64,000 nucleotides of DNA from JANYCO01 sp031416415 (GCA_031416415.1 JANOTP010000050.1:1-64000); one strand, 5' to 3'; positions 41,525-51,608 are shown, counted from the first letter of the stretch. Notes: generated by a model not told the origin, from the letters alone. Made by a program: numbers and translations.

Positions 41525-42880
41525 ATGATCCATAGATCCATATTAATAACAGGTGCAGGACCCGTAGGTTCATTACTGGCTATATACATGGCCCGCAGGG
41601 GTTATAAGGTTTCAGTATACGAAAAGAGAGCTGACCCTCGCAAAACATTGCTTGACGACGGTCGTTCTATAAATCTTGCGCTTAGCCATCGTGGCATACA
41701 TGCTTTAAATACTGCAGGACTCGAAAATATACTTTTAGAAAATGCCATTCCTATGAATGGAAGAATAGTACATGACGTTAAAGGCCAAACAAATTTTCAA
41801 CCTTATGGTGACTATGGACAATACATCAATTCTATTTCAAGAGGAGGGCTCAATAGAGCGCTGATTGAACATGCTGCTAAAGAGTATAGAATTGAATTTT
41901 TCTTTAATGAAAAATGTACGGCAGTAAACATTGAAAACAATACCGCTGAATTTGAAAACTATGCAAATGGCGGGAAATCAATAGTACCTTATTCACTAAT
42001 AGCAGGTTCCGACGGAGCATTTTCTCAACTTAGAAACACCTTACAAGAACTTCCTCAATACAGTACTTTAGTTAATAAATTATCTCATGGGTACAAAGAA
42101 TTAACAATTCCTTCAGGAAAAAACGGTTATCATCTTATTGAAAAAAACGCTTTGCATATTTGGCCTAGGGGAGAATTTATGCTTATTGCACTACCCAACA
42201 TAGACGGCAGTTTTACCTGTACTTTATTTTTACCCTTTGAAGGAGAGAATTCATTTGCTTCTATAAAGAACGATGACCAATTAACAAATTTCTTCGAGGA
42301 ATATTTCCCTGATGCTTTATCTATTATCGGAACAATAAACGAAGAGTATTTTGCTGTTGAACCCTCAAGTCTTACTACAGTCCACACCTTCCCTTGGATC
42401 TATAAAGATAATACTTTCCTAATTGGTGATGCGGCACATGCTATCGTTCCATTTTACGGACAAGGCATGAATGCCGGGTTTGAAGATGTAAGAATTTTAA
42501 ATAAACTACTTGATCAATTCAACGACAATTGGGGATTAACTTTGACTGAGTTTCAAAAAACACGCAAGCCCAATGCTGATGCGATTGCGGAACTAGCCAT
42601 GCAAAATTTTATCGAAATGTGCGATTTGGTAGCAGATGAAAGTTTTATTTTAAGGAAAAAAATAGAAACGGCTATCCATAAAAAATATAAAACTTATCTT
42701 CCTCTTTATTCTATGGTAACCTTCAGTGATATTTCTTATTCAGAGGCATTGGCAAGAGGCAAAAAAAACGACTTAATGATAATGGAGATACTTGAGTTGT
42801 CTACTATTAAAAAAAACTGGGATAAAAAATCTGCATGGGCAGAAGTTGAAAAAATCCTTGTGAAGTATGACATTGTTTAA
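41525..42880 (+). CDS. kmo: Kynurenine 3-monooxygenase
   Basis: 451 residues. The FAD-binding GAGPVGSLLAIYMARRGYKVSVYEKR begins at residue ~8. The group A flavin monooxygenase motifs continue with RSINLALSHRGIHAL, LIAGSDGAFSQLR (the DG motif), and GDAAHAIVPFYGQGMNAGFEDV (the second FAD motif). The C-terminal helix region fits bacterial KMO; no C-terminal membrane anchor is evident. It hydroxylates L-kynurenine to 3-hydroxykynurenine with NADPH and oxygen. With nadC in the same window it points to NAD synthesis from tryptophan, though kynureninase and 3-hydroxyanthranilate dioxygenase are not seen here. Confidence 0.93.
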   Translation: MIHRSILITGAGPVGSLLAIYMARRGYKVSVYEKRADPRKTLLDDGRSINLALSHRGIHALNTAGLENILLENAIPMNGRIVHDVKGQTNFQPYGDYGQYINSISRGGLNRALIEHAAKEYRIEFFFNEKCTAVNIENNTAEFENYANGGKSIVPYSLIAGSDGAFSQLRNTLQELPQYSTLVNKLSHGYKELTIPSGKNGYHLIEKNALHIWPRGEFMLIALPNIDGSFTCTLFLPFEGENSFASIKNDDQLTNFFEEYFPDALSIIGTINEEYFAVEPSSLTTVHTFPWIYKDNTFLIGDAAHAIVPFYGQGMNAGFEDVRILNKLLDQFNDNWGLTLTEFQKTRKPNADAIAELAMQNFIEMCDLVADESFILRKKIETAIHKKYKTYLPLYSMVTFSDISYSEALARGKKNDLMIMEILELSTIKKNWDKKSAWAEVEKILVKYDIV

Positions 42881-42969
42881 CCATACGATCTAAGGCGTTT
42901 TTTTCAGAATTAACGATTACCTCTTTTGTTAGCGTTGGAATGAATTTAGTAATTTAATAGCATAAAAAA

Positions 42970-44100
42970 TTATTTCGCTACAGCCTTCAACTTTTCTAAG
43001 ACATAATCAATTTCTTCTACAGTATTATATTTACTAAAAGAGAAACGAACATGTCCGAAATTTTCATCTGCTTTTATCGCCTGCAATACATGAGAACCTA
43101 TGCTCGTTCCACTTGCACAAGCACTTCCAGCAGAAGCAGAAATCTTATTAATGTCTAGGTTAAAAAGCAACATATCGTCCAAATCTGCGCCGGGAACAGC
43201 TACACTTAGTACTGTATATAATCCTTTTTCGGTATCAGAACTTTGTCCGTTAAATTTGACGTTAGGAATAATTTCTTTAAGCCCTTCTATCATTCTTTTT
43301 TTTAATCCAAGAATATAATTGCGGTGCTCGTCTAGAGAATTGTAAGCGATTTCCATCGCCTTTGCCAGACCAATAATACCGTATACATTTTCAGTTCCTC
43401 CACGCATATTACGTTCCTGTCCGCCACCATGAAGATAAGGGTGGATTTTTGTGTCAGCATTTATATATAAAAAACCAACCCCTTTAGGTCCGTGAAATTT
43501 ATGTGCTGAAGCAACTACAAAATCAGGTGAAGTTTTTTGCAAATCAAAAACATAATGCCCCATTGTTTGCACCGTATCCGAATGGAATAGCGCACCGTAT
43601 TTTTTACAAATTTCTGCCGCAGTTTCAAGCTCAAGTAAATTACCTACTTCATTATTGCCATGCATAAGCGAGACAAATGATTTTGGATTTTCACTCAATA
43701 AAGCTTCTAGGCTTGAAAGATCTATGTCCCCTTTTTCATCTAATGTTACAAAAGAAAGTTTAATCTCTCCTGCTTTTTCTAAGGCTTCTAGTGTATGCAA
43801 CACCGCATGATGCTCAATGGAAGAAGTAATAGCATGTTTAATAGTGTGAGAGCGAATGCCAGAAAGGATCGCAGTATTATCTGCCTCTGTTCCACCAGAG
43901 GTAAAAAAAATTTCCGAGGTTGAAACATTTAAATACCCCGCTACTGTTTTTCGAGCTTTATCAATAGCTGCTCGCACCTCTCGTCCATGAGTATGTATGG
44001 AAGAAGGGTTGCCGTGATGCTCTAGCATAAACGGCAACATAGCCTCCAATACTTCCTTATCTAATGGGGTAGTAGCAGCGTTATCTAAGTATACACGCAT
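42970..44100 (-). CDS. Cysteine desulfurase (NifS/IscS-like)
   Basis: 376 residues from the ATG at 44100; a TTG at 44109 would add three. The PLP-binding lysine is in DFVVASAHKFHGPKGVGFLYI, and the catalytic persulfide cysteine in SAGSACASGTSIGSHVL. Other conserved lines are VYLDNAATTPLD, FTSGGTEADNTAI and RGGTENVYGIIGLAKA. It takes sulfur from cysteine for Fe-S cluster and thio-cofactor assembly. No iscU, sufB or other scaffold genes are adjacent. The ATG overlaps the end of glmM by 20 nt on the same strand, so the two genes are co-transcribed. Confidence 0.92.
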   Translation of the reverse strand: MRVYLDNAATTPLDKEVLEAMLPFMLEHHGNPSSIHTHGREVRAAIDKARKTVAGYLNVSTSEIFFTSGGTEADNTAILSGIRSHTIKHAITSSIEHHAVLHTLEALEKAGEIKLSFVTLDEKGDIDLSSLEALLSENPKSFVSLMHGNNEVGNLLELETAAEICKKYGALFHSDTVQTMGHYVFDLQKTSPDFVVASAHKFHGPKGVGFLYINADTKIHPYLHGGGQERNMRGGTENVYGIIGLAKAMEIAYNSLDEHRNYILGLKKRMIEGLKEIIPNVKFNGQSSDTEKGLYTVLSVAVPGADLDDMLLFNLDINKISASAGSACASGTSIGSHVLQAIKADENFGHVRFSFSKYNTVEEIDYVLEKLKAVAK

Positions 44101-45484
44101 CTTTTGCAATGATCTCTTTGATATCTGCTATAATCTTGTTTGCCAACATATCTGCCGTTGAATGTGATTCCGATTCAGCGTAAATTCTAATGATGGGCTC
44201 CGTGTTTGATTTTCTCAAATGCACCCATTGCTTATCAAAATCAATGCGCACACCATCAACATCTATAATAGGTTGATTTTTATATTTTTCTCTAATCTCT
44301 TTTACCAGGCACTCTACGTCTACCTCAGGAGTAAGCTCGATTTTGTTTTTAGAAATATGATAAGACGGATAAGAACTACGCAACATTGAAATTGATTTGC
44401 CATATTTCGCAAGGTGTGTAAGGAATAACGCTATTCCTACTAATGCATCACGACCATAATGTAGCTCAGGATAGATAATACCACCGTTTCCTTCACCACC
44501 AATAACGGCTTTTACTTCTTTCATTTTTGCTACCACATTCACTTCACCAACCGCAGAAGCATAATACATTCCATTTGCCTTTTCAGTTACGTCTTTCAAC
44601 GCTCTAGTAGAAGATAAATTTGAAACTGTATTGCCTGGTGTATTTTTCAAAACATAATCTGCAACAGCAACTAATGTATACTCTTCCCCAAACATATCGC
44701 CATCGTCGTTCACGAAACAAAGTCTATCCACATCCGGGTCTACTACTATACCTAGATCGTGTTTATCTTTTTTCATTTCATTGGCAATCTGTGTTAGATT
44801 CTCCGGCAATGGCTCAGGATTATGAGGAAAATTTCCATCTGGCTCACAAAATAATTTTGTGATTTGTTTTACACCCAGAGCTTCAAGAAGCATGGGCACT
44901 ACGATTCCTCCACTAGAATTAACGCAGTCAATCGCTATTTTAAAATTTCTAGCACGTATCGCTTCTACATCTACTAAAGGCAAAGCCAAAATAGCTTCAA
45001 TATGTTTATCAAAATAAGTACTGTTGGTTGTATAAGTACCTAGTTCTTTTATTTCGGCAAAATCTATTTCTTCGCTTTCTGCTAATTCAAGAATAAATTG
45101 TCCTGCTTTCGCTGAAAGAAATTCACCATTTTCATCCAAAAGCTTTAATGCATTCCACTGAATAGGATTATGACTTGCAGTAAGTATTATCCCTCCGCCA
45201 GCTTTTTCCATCGTTACAGCCATCTCTACAGTAGGCGTAGTAGAAAGACCTAAGTCAATTACATCTAACCCCATTCCTTGTAAAGAAGAGGCTACAATTT
45301 TCGACAACATTTCACCAGATAGTCTGGCATCACGTCCGATAATTACTTTTTTATTTTTACTATTGGCTTTCACCCACGCTCCATAAGCTGCTGCGAATCG
45401 CACTACATCTATTGGCGATAGAGAATTACCACTTCTGCCTCCTATCGTACCGCGAATTCCGGAAATTGATTTAATTAAAGTCAC
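44081..45484 (-). CDS. glmM: Phosphoglucosamine mutase (alpha-D-phosphohexomutase family)
   Basis: 467 residues starting with GTG (MTLIKSISGIRGTIGG). The active-site serine is in TASHNPIQWNALKLL, the metal loop is DPDVDRLCF, the sugar-binding loop is GGEGNGGII, and the phosphate-binding loop is RKSNTEPIIRIYAES. All four domains are present. It interconverts glucosamine-6-phosphate and glucosamine-1-phosphate for UDP-GlcNAc, peptidoglycan and LPS. A phosphomannomutase or phosphoglucomutase specificity is possible, but the GIRGTIGG start is typical of GlmM relatives in Bacteroidota. The end overlaps the cysteine desulfurase start by 20 nt. Confidence 0.85.
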   Translation of the reverse strand: MTLIKSISGIRGTIGGRSGNSLSPIDVVRFAAAYGAWVKANSKNKKVIIGRDARLSGEMLSKIVASSLQGMGLDVIDLGLSTTPTVEMAVTMEKAGGGIILTASHNPIQWNALKLLDENGEFLSAKAGQFILELAESEEIDFAEIKELGTYTTNSTYFDKHIEAILALPLVDVEAIRARNFKIAIDCVNSSGGIVVPMLLEALGVKQITKLFCEPDGNFPHNPEPLPENLTQIANEMKKDKHDLGIVVDPDVDRLCFVNDDGDMFGEEYTLVAVADYVLKNTPGNTVSNLSSTRALKDVTEKANGMYYASAVGEVNVVAKMKEVKAVIGGEGNGGIIYPELHYGRDALVGIALFLTHLAKYGKSISMLRSSYPSYHISKNKIELTPEVDVECLVKEIREKYKNQPIIDVDGVRIDFDKQWVHLRKSNTEPIIRIYAESESHSTADMLANKIIADIKEIIAKDACILR

Positions 45485-45519
45485 TTTATTTTATATTAAT
45501 TGTAAGTATAGACGGTATA

Positions 45520-45921
45520 TTATTGATGTGGGGTAAGGCTTATATAATAGGCCCAACTGTATTTTTCACCAATAGTAAGTAACAAAACATCGGGAGTAAG
45601 CTCGGCCACTGAGTAAGCCAATTTTCTACCTGTTTTGTCAGTTGTTAAGATCAATTCTCTTTTCCTTTTATCTACCGAAAATTTTCCCGTTTCGACAGAA
45701 TCTTTTGAAAAGGTCATTTTATAAGTGCTATCCGTTTTTAACTGAAGTTTAAAATCGTGCAACTTATAGTAAAGTGAGTCTAGAGCAGGTTCGTCAGACG
45801 GGTATCCAGCACTGTTAATATGCCAGTCTTTGTTAAGTTCACTCCATTTTACAACCACCTGCGCATTTGCACTTATTGCTATGCAAAAACTCATTATTGC
45901 TATCGTAATGTATTTATACAT
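45520..45921 (-). CDS. Exported lipocalin-like hypothetical protein
   Basis: 133 residues with a signal peptide (SFCIAISANAQ, cut ~21). The remainder is a run of short beta strands ending in Trp/Tyr-rich segments (SYKMTFSKDSVETGKFSVDKRKRELILTT, EKYSWAYYISLTP), resembling small lipocalin-like domains common in Bacteroidota. The ligand is unknown. It is divergent from mazG by 135 bp. It is 36 nt upstream of glmM on the same strand and may be its operon leader. Confidence 0.6.
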   Translation of the reverse strand: MYKYITIAIMSFCIAISANAQVVVKWSELNKDWHINSAGYPSDEPALDSLYYKLHDFKLQLKTDSTYKMTFSKDSVETGKFSVDKRKRELILTTDKTGRKLAYSVAELTPDVLLLTIGEKYSWAYYISLTPHQ

Positions 45922-46056
45922 AACTATTTGTTTTTTGTAAGTCCAATTAAAATTAAACGCTTAACTTTAATACGGAATTTTTATATAAACGCTTAAAAAT
46001 TCTGTATCATAATTATTACAATAACTAATACAAATTTACAAAAATAAACTCGCATT

Positions 46057-46872
46057 ATGGGTGCCGATTTAAAGAAAAACAGTAGAGAAGACATGCTAAA
46101 AGCATTTGACAGGACACTAACCATTATGGACGAGCTCCGTGAAAAATGCCCTTGGGATAAAAAACAAACGCTTGAGAGTTTACGGTATCTTACTATTGAA
46201 GAGACTTTTGAACTTTCCGATTCCATACTTGAGAAAAACACTGTTGAAATAAAGAAAGAGCTTGGCGATTTGGCTTTACACATCGTTTTTTATGCTCGTA
46301 TAGCTTCTGAAACTAATGATTTTGATATAGCAGATGTTTTTAATGCCCTTTGCGACAAGCTAATCGTTCGTCATCCACATATTTATGGGGATGTAATAGC
46401 TGAAGATGAAGAACAAGTGAAAAGAAATTGGGAGCAGATAAAAATGAAAGAGAAAGGGGGCAACAAAACAGTATTAAGTGGCGTTCCCAAATCTCTTCCC
46501 GCTTTAATAAAAGCAACAAGAATTCAAGAAAAAGCACGTTCCGCTGGCTTTGACTGGGACGACAAAACACAGGTTTGGGCAAAAGTAGAAGAAGAACTTC
46601 GTGAATTTAAAGCCGAGTTCAATATTATCGACCACACTGCTATTGACAAGGAAAAAGCAGAAAAAGAATTTGGAGATTTACTCTTCTCTCTTATAAACTA
46701 TGCGCGCTTCATTAATATCAATCCTGAAGATGCACTTGAAAAAACCAATAAAAAATTCATTAAACGATTTACGTATTTAGAAGAGGAATCTAAAAAAGAC
46801 GGCAAAGAATTAGGGAAAATGACCTTAGCAGAAATGGATGAATATTGGGATAAAGCAAAGAAGCTAGAATAA
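46057..46872 (+). CDS. mazG: MazG nucleoside triphosphate pyrophosphohydrolase
   Basis: 271 residues, the long MazG form with two domains. Domain 1 has LREKCPWDKKQTLESLRYLTIEETFELSDSIL and IKKELGDLALHIVFYARIA (EExxE / ExxD metal motifs). Domain 2 has VEEELREFKAEF and EKEFGDLLFSLINYARFINI. It hydrolyses NTPs to NMPs and pyrophosphate and is thought to clean abnormal nucleotides and lower ppGpp. The AlkD-like DNA repair gene starts 42 nt later, suggesting a shared nucleotide/DNA hygiene operon. Confidence 0.93.
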   Translation: MGADLKKNSREDMLKAFDRTLTIMDELREKCPWDKKQTLESLRYLTIEETFELSDSILEKNTVEIKKELGDLALHIVFYARIASETNDFDIADVFNALCDKLIVRHPHIYGDVIAEDEEQVKRNWEQIKMKEKGGNKTVLSGVPKSLPALIKATRIQEKARSAGFDWDDKTQVWAKVEEELREFKAEFNIIDHTAIDKEKAEKEFGDLLFSLINYARFININPEDALEKTNKKFIKRFTYLEEESKKDGKELGKMTLAEMDEYWDKAKKLE

Positions 46873-46913
46873 TTTTGATGTTCTGTAATTTGACACTATA
46901 ATTTAAAACTTAA

Positions 46914-48011
46914 ATGCCTGAGCCATTAAAAAATATTTATAGCAAAGCCTTCATAGACGAGCTTACTACGACGTTGAAAAAAGTATACCCATCACTTGAC
47001 GCAAATAAATTTACTAAACTAATATTTAACAAAGGTTGGGCAGAAAAAGAATTAAAACAACGTATGAGACATATTGCCGAAGTACTTCAACAGGTCTTGC
47101 CTGAAAAATTTTCCTCTGCTTCCGATGTCATTGTGAAGTGTATCGAGGAACTAAAGAAGAAGAGAAAAGGCGAAATGTATTTTGAATTCATGTTTTTCCC
47201 CGACTTTATTGAAGTATTTGGCATAGAAGAATACGATACATCAATACTAGCTTTTGAAAAAATTACTCAGTTTACAAGTGCGGAGTTTGCTGTACGCCCT
47301 TTTTTAATTAAATACCCTGAGCAAATGCAAAAACAAATGCACAAATGGTCTACACATTCTAACGCTATGGTAAGAAGATTGGCTAGCGAAGGCTTTCGTC
47401 CGAGGCTTCCATGGGCAATGGCGGTTCCTTATCTAAAAAAAGACCCTGCTGTTATCTTGCCAGTTTTGGAAAATTTAAAACAAGATGTATCGGAAACGGT
47501 TCGAAGAAGTGTGGCTAATAATTTAAATGATATTGCCAAAGACCATCCTGATTTAGTATTAAAAATTGCTTCTGATTGGAAAGGCAAAAGCGAAGAAATT
47601 GATAGAGTAATTCGTCATGGCAGTCGCACGCTTCTTAAACGAGGAAACCTAGGTGCACTGAAGCATTTCGGACTTACGGAAACAAAAGGGATAGATGTTT
47701 CATTATTAAAGACAGATAAAAAGAAAATTAAAATTGGAGACAATTTAACATTTTCATTTGTACTCACCGTTAAAAAAGAAGCCAAACTACGCATTGAATA
47801 TGGGATTGATTATGTAAAAGCAAATGGCAAAACAAGTAGAAAAATATTTAAACTGAGTGAAAATACTTTTGGCAAAGGCGAGCACAGTCTCTCTCGTAAA
47901 CAATCTTTTCGCGAACTAACTACTAGAAAACATCATCTAGGAAAACATACGATTGCGATCATTGTTAACGGGCAGCAAAAAGGACTTGTAGAATTTGAAT
48001 TGGTGCGTTAA
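46914..48011 (+). CDS. DNA alkylation repair protein (AlkD-like HEAT repeats)
   Basis: 365 residues. Residues ~1-240 are HEAT-like helical repeats as in AlkC/AlkD glycosylases (ELKQRMRHIAEVLQQVLPEKF, FMFFPDFIEVFGIEEYDTSILAFEKITQFTSAEFAVRPFLIKYPEQM, HSNAMVRRLASEGFRPRLPWAMAVPYLKKDPAVILPVLENLKQDVSETVRRSVANNLNDI). Residues ~255-365 form a beta domain (IKIGDNLTFSFVLTVKKEAKLRIEYGIDYV) of the kind found in AlkC-type enzymes. Such proteins excise positively charged alkylated bases such as 7-methylguanine and 3-methyladenine. It is co-directional with mazG, 42 nt apart, and ends at a bidirectional terminator. Confidence 0.8.
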   Translation: MPEPLKNIYSKAFIDELTTTLKKVYPSLDANKFTKLIFNKGWAEKELKQRMRHIAEVLQQVLPEKFSSASDVIVKCIEELKKKRKGEMYFEFMFFPDFIEVFGIEEYDTSILAFEKITQFTSAEFAVRPFLIKYPEQMQKQMHKWSTHSNAMVRRLASEGFRPRLPWAMAVPYLKKDPAVILPVLENLKQDVSETVRRSVANNLNDIAKDHPDLVLKIASDWKGKSEEIDRVIRHGSRTLLKRGNLGALKHFGLTETKGIDVSLLKTDKKKIKIGDNLTFSFVLTVKKEAKLRIEYGIDYVKANGKTSRKIFKLSENTFGKGEHSLSRKQSFRELTTRKHHLGKHTIAIIVNGQQKGLVEFELVR

Positions 48012-48055
48012 TTCAAGGTTAATAAAATTTAACAAACACTACAGTTTCTGTATAA

Positions 48056-48099
48056 AATAAAGAAAGGCTTACGAAGATCTCCGTAAGCCTTTCTTTATT
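48056..48099. terminator. Bidirectional terminator between the AlkD-like gene and secDF
   Basis: Perfect 18-bp stem (48056-48073 with 48082-48099; core AAAGGCTTACG/CGTAAGCCTTT) with an 8-nt loop. A/T runs at both sides give U-tails on either strand. It serves two convergent genes. Confidence 0.85.
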
Positions 48100-48113
48100 A
48101 AGAAAAATTTAAA

Positions 48114-51100
48114 TTATTTTTTTGCAAGATTCACTGCTTGTTTCGTAGTTTTTGTATCTACTTCTTTTAACTTTTCTACTTTCTTAGTCCAAAGGTCTAA
48201 GATCATTGGAACTGCGATAAAGATCGTTGAATAAGATCCAAATACAACGCCTATCAACAACGCAAAAGAGAACCCTTTCAATGTTTCACCACCAAATACA
48301 AACAAGATGATAACCACCATTAATACAGTGAAAGTAGTCATAATGGTACGACTCAATGTATAATTAATTGCTTTGTTGATTAATTCTCCTAACTCCTCTT
48401 TTGTGAAATCATCAAGATCTTTCTTAGCTGTTCCAAACACCTCTCTAACACGGTCAAATACAATTACTGTATCGTTGATAGAGAAACCAACAATCGTAAG
48501 AATCGCAGCCACAAAAACCTGATCTACTTCATAACCAATTCCAAATAAGTTCATAATAGAGAAAATAGCGATTACCACTAAAACATCATGGAACAAGGCC
48601 GTAACACTACCTAATGAGAACTGCCATCTTCTAAAACGAATAAGAACATAAATAAAGATACCAATCAGTGCGAGGGTCAACGACCAAACAGAAGAAATTT
48701 TAATATCATCTGCAATCGTTGCTCCTACCTTATTGGAGTATAGAATTTTAAATTTAGTGCCTTTAAAATCGGTAAGTCCTTTTGTCAGTGCATCTAGTAC
48801 TTTTTGATCACCTTCTGAAGATTCGTCATCGGCAAGGTAACTCGTAGTTACTTTTATTTTCTTATCACTTCCAAAAGTTTTTACCTCTGTACCAACACCT
48901 TTGAAATCATCAGCCAGTTGGCTTTTTAGATCAGAGGCTACAACAGGCTCTGCAAATTCAATTACAAAAGCACGACCACCTTTAAAATCCACACCAAAAT
49001 TCAGTCCACCTTGAATAATAATTGTAATGATACCAATCACGATTACAGATGAAGAGAAAATGTAAGCAATTTTTCTTTTGCTGATAATGCTAAAATTCAA
49101 ATTTTGGAATAAATTTCTTGAAATAACCGTTGTAAACTTCACAGAATTTTCGTCTTTGTCTTTTACCATCCAAAGTACTAATACCTTACTTACGAATACT
49201 GCTGTAAAGAATGAACAAGCGATACCGATCATTAATGTAAGGGCGAAACCTTTTATTGGACCAGAACCAAGAAAGAAAAGAATAACACCTGTCAATAATG
49301 TTGTAACGTTTGAGTCAAAAATAGAGCTGAAAGCTTTATCATAACCAATATCAATTGATGCACGTAGACCTTTGCCTGAAGCTAACTCTTCTTTAATACG
49401 TTCAAAAATCAATACGTTTGCATCTACCGCCATACCAATGGTAAGTACGATACCTGCGATACCTGGGAGGGTTAACACCGAACCAAAAGAAGCAAGTACA
49501 CCCATTGTAAATAAAATATTGAACAACAATGCAACGTCAGCAACAAAGCCTCCTTTGTGATAGTACAACATCATAAATATAATAACCAAAACAAGACCAG
49601 CAATCATGGAATACATACCCGCAGAAATTGCTTCTTTACCTAAAGTAGGCCCTACGATTACTTCTTCTACAATTCTTACAGGCGCAGGTAACTTACCGGC
49701 TTTAAGAACGTTTGCAAGATCTTTCGCTTCTTCCATTGTGAAGTTACCAGTAATAGAAGAATTACCTCCGGCAATTTCTCCTTGCACTGTTGGTGCAGAA
49801 TAACAATAATCATCTAATACAATAGCGATTCGCTTTTTATTAGTAGCCTCTTTAGAAGCGTCAGCAGTCATCTTTCTCCATTGTTTTGCACCACCTGTGT
49901 TCATAATCATAGTGATCTCAAAACCAGATCCATTCTGACCTACACTCCATCTTGCATCAGTAATAACTTCTCCTGTAAGTGTTGCTTTACTAAGTTTTCC
50001 TTTTTTACAAGGCAATAGTTCGATCAAGAAATCTTTACCATCTTTAGTAGCCTCTGCTTTTTTCATCCAGTAAAAAGACAAGTTAGAAGGCAACATTGCT
50101 TGCACTTTTGGCAAAGCTAAGATCCTATTTATTTTTACAGTGTCTTTTAAGGAATAGGTAAGCGTATAATTATCTTTAAGAAGGCTGAACAATTCAGAAC
50201 TTTCATTTTTCTTCGTAGTATCTGCTGCAGCTGTAGTATCTGATTTTGCTTTTATTTTATCAGCGACTACGGCTGATGTATCTACATTAGCGGTATCTGC
50301 ACCAAGCAATGCTGCATCGTCTGTAACTTCATTTTTAGCAGAAAGAGCACTTGTATCTGAACCCGTTTTTTTAATGCTTAGCAAATAATTATTAACTGCA
50401 ATTAAATTGGAATAAATATCCTGAATAGTAAAAACTTCTATAAAAGATAATTGTGCAGTTCCCTGTAAAAGATTTCTAACCCTTTGAGGATTTTCAACAC
50501 CAGGCAATTCAACAAGGATTCTTCCAGTACCTGGTAATCGTTGAATGTTAGGTTGCATAGCACCAAATTTATCAATACGAGTACGGATAATTTGCTCAGA
50601 ACGGTCGATCGCATCTTCCACTTCTTTATCAATCATTTTTTGCACTTCAGCATCGGTAGAACTCACCGTAATACCTTTTGATTTATTGATAGAGTTGGTA
50701 TAAATCTTAGCTAATTTATCTTTACCAGCTCTTTTTTTATAGGCAGAATAAAATAGATTGGTAAAATTTTCTTGATTACTTTTTTGTTCAATAGCAGCAT
50801 CGGCCAAGGCCGCAGTAAATGCTTGGTCACGGCTATTTGCACCAGCAAGTGCTTTAAGAATTTCCACAGGAGAAATTTCTAACGTTACGTGCATTCCACC
50901 TTGTAAGTCAAGGCCTAGAGCAAGCTCAGTTTCTTTTACTTCCTTGTATGTATATTTAGAACCTAGGAAATTATAAACAGGCTCGTCTACGATAGAATCT
51001 AAGTATTTTTGTTTTTGACCAATGCTAACTTTCCCTGTAGAATCCTTAGACAATTCTTCGGCCTTGTTTTCAATACCTCTGGCTACGAATGTAAAATTGA

Positions 51101-51164
51101 TCAGGTACAAACACAGCAACGAAACTACTGCGGTGAGTACAATGATGACACCTTTGTTTTTCAT
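48114..51164 (-). CDS. secDF: Protein translocase SecDF fusion
   Basis: 1016 residues joining SecD and SecF in one chain, as is usual for Bacteroidota. The SecD half begins with one transmembrane helix and the LGLDLQGGMHVTLEISP signature, then a long periplasmic domain with a low-complexity Asp/Thr/Ala-rich insert (~280-330), and six helices around MAVDANVLIFERIKEELASG. The SecF half starts with NFGVDFKGGRAFVIEF and contains IVGFSINDTVIVFDRVREVF. It uses the proton gradient to pull secreted proteins through SecYEG from the periplasmic side. It is transcribed alone, downstream of the small exported gene at 51261. Confidence 0.97.
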   Translation of the reverse strand: MKNKGVIIVLTAVVSLLCLYLINFTFVARGIENKAEELSKDSTGKVSIGQKQKYLDSIVDEPVYNFLGSKYTYKEVKETELALGLDLQGGMHVTLEISPVEILKALAGANSRDQAFTAALADAAIEQKSNQENFTNLFYSAYKKRAGKDKLAKIYTNSINKSKGITVSSTDAEVQKMIDKEVEDAIDRSEQIIRTRIDKFGAMQPNIQRLPGTGRILVELPGVENPQRVRNLLQGTAQLSFIEVFTIQDIYSNLIAVNNYLLSIKKTGSDTSALSAKNEVTDDAALLGADTANVDTSAVVADKIKAKSDTTAAADTTKKNESSELFSLLKDNYTLTYSLKDTVKINRILALPKVQAMLPSNLSFYWMKKAEATKDGKDFLIELLPCKKGKLSKATLTGEVITDARWSVGQNGSGFEITMIMNTGGAKQWRKMTADASKEATNKKRIAIVLDDYCYSAPTVQGEIAGGNSSITGNFTMEEAKDLANVLKAGKLPAPVRIVEEVIVGPTLGKEAISAGMYSMIAGLVLVIIFMMLYYHKGGFVADVALLFNILFTMGVLASFGSVLTLPGIAGIVLTIGMAVDANVLIFERIKEELASGKGLRASIDIGYDKAFSSIFDSNVTTLLTGVILFFLGSGPIKGFALTLMIGIACSFFTAVFVSKVLVLWMVKDKDENSVKFTTVISRNLFQNLNFSIISKRKIAYIFSSSVIVIGIITIIIQGGLNFGVDFKGGRAFVIEFAEPVVASDLKSQLADDFKGVGTEVKTFGSDKKIKVTTSYLADDESSEGDQKVLDALTKGLTDFKGTKFKILYSNKVGATIADDIKISSVWSLTLALIGIFIYVLIRFRRWQFSLGSVTALFHDVLVVIAIFSIMNLFGIGYEVDQVFVAAILTIVGFSINDTVIVFDRVREVFGTAKKDLDDFTKEELGELINKAINYTLSRTIMTTFTVLMVVIILFVFGGETLKGFSFALLIGVVFGSYSTIFIAVPMILDLWTKKVEKLKEVDTKTTKQAVNLAKK

Positions 51165-51260
51165 GATTTAACTACTATTAATGTAAATGTAAAATTGATT
51201 TTTAAAATTAAACTACTATGTCTTTTCAAAAACGAAAGACATAAAACAGAGCTCTATTAA

Positions 51261-51608
51261 TTAAGGAGCGTTGGGGGAAATGATATTTGTAAAAAGTGTA
51301 TGAAAATGTTTTTCAGAAAAAAGAACTCTTTTCAGTATATTAATACAATTTTCTTTCGCTGGTGAAAAGTCTATAAAAGAAAAGAAAACTTCTTGTTCAA
51401 AATCGGGATTAAGTATTGAAACTACTACTGCCTCTAATCCATGTGCTACAGAGACTTTTTCCTCTTTGTCAGTTTTTTTATCTTTTTTTGAAATAGCAAC
51501 TTTAGTTACTTCAGAAGTATAAGACACTCCTGCTGATGATGCGACTATGACAATGCTCAGCAACAGCAGAAAAAACCCTTTGGCGATATGTAATTTGTTA
51601 TTTTTCAT
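51261..51608 (-). CDS. Small exported protein upstream of secDF, unknown function
   Basis: 115 residues. A signal peptide or anchor covers ~9-33 (GFFLLLLSIVIVASSAGVSYTS). A lysine-rich stretch (KVAISKKDKKTDKEEKVSVAH) follows, then a hydrophobic segment (LEAVVVSILNPDFEQEVFFSFIDFS) and a C-terminal region with two His and a Cys (KENCINILKRVLFSEKHFHTLF). No family recognised. It is 96 nt upstream of secDF on the same strand, so co-transcription is possible. Confidence 0.5.
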   Translation of the reverse strand: MKNNKLHIAKGFFLLLLSIVIVASSAGVSYTSEVTKVAISKKDKKTDKEEKVSVAHGLEAVVVSILNPDFEQEVFFSFIDFSPAKENCINILKRVLFSEKHFHTLFTNIISPNAP

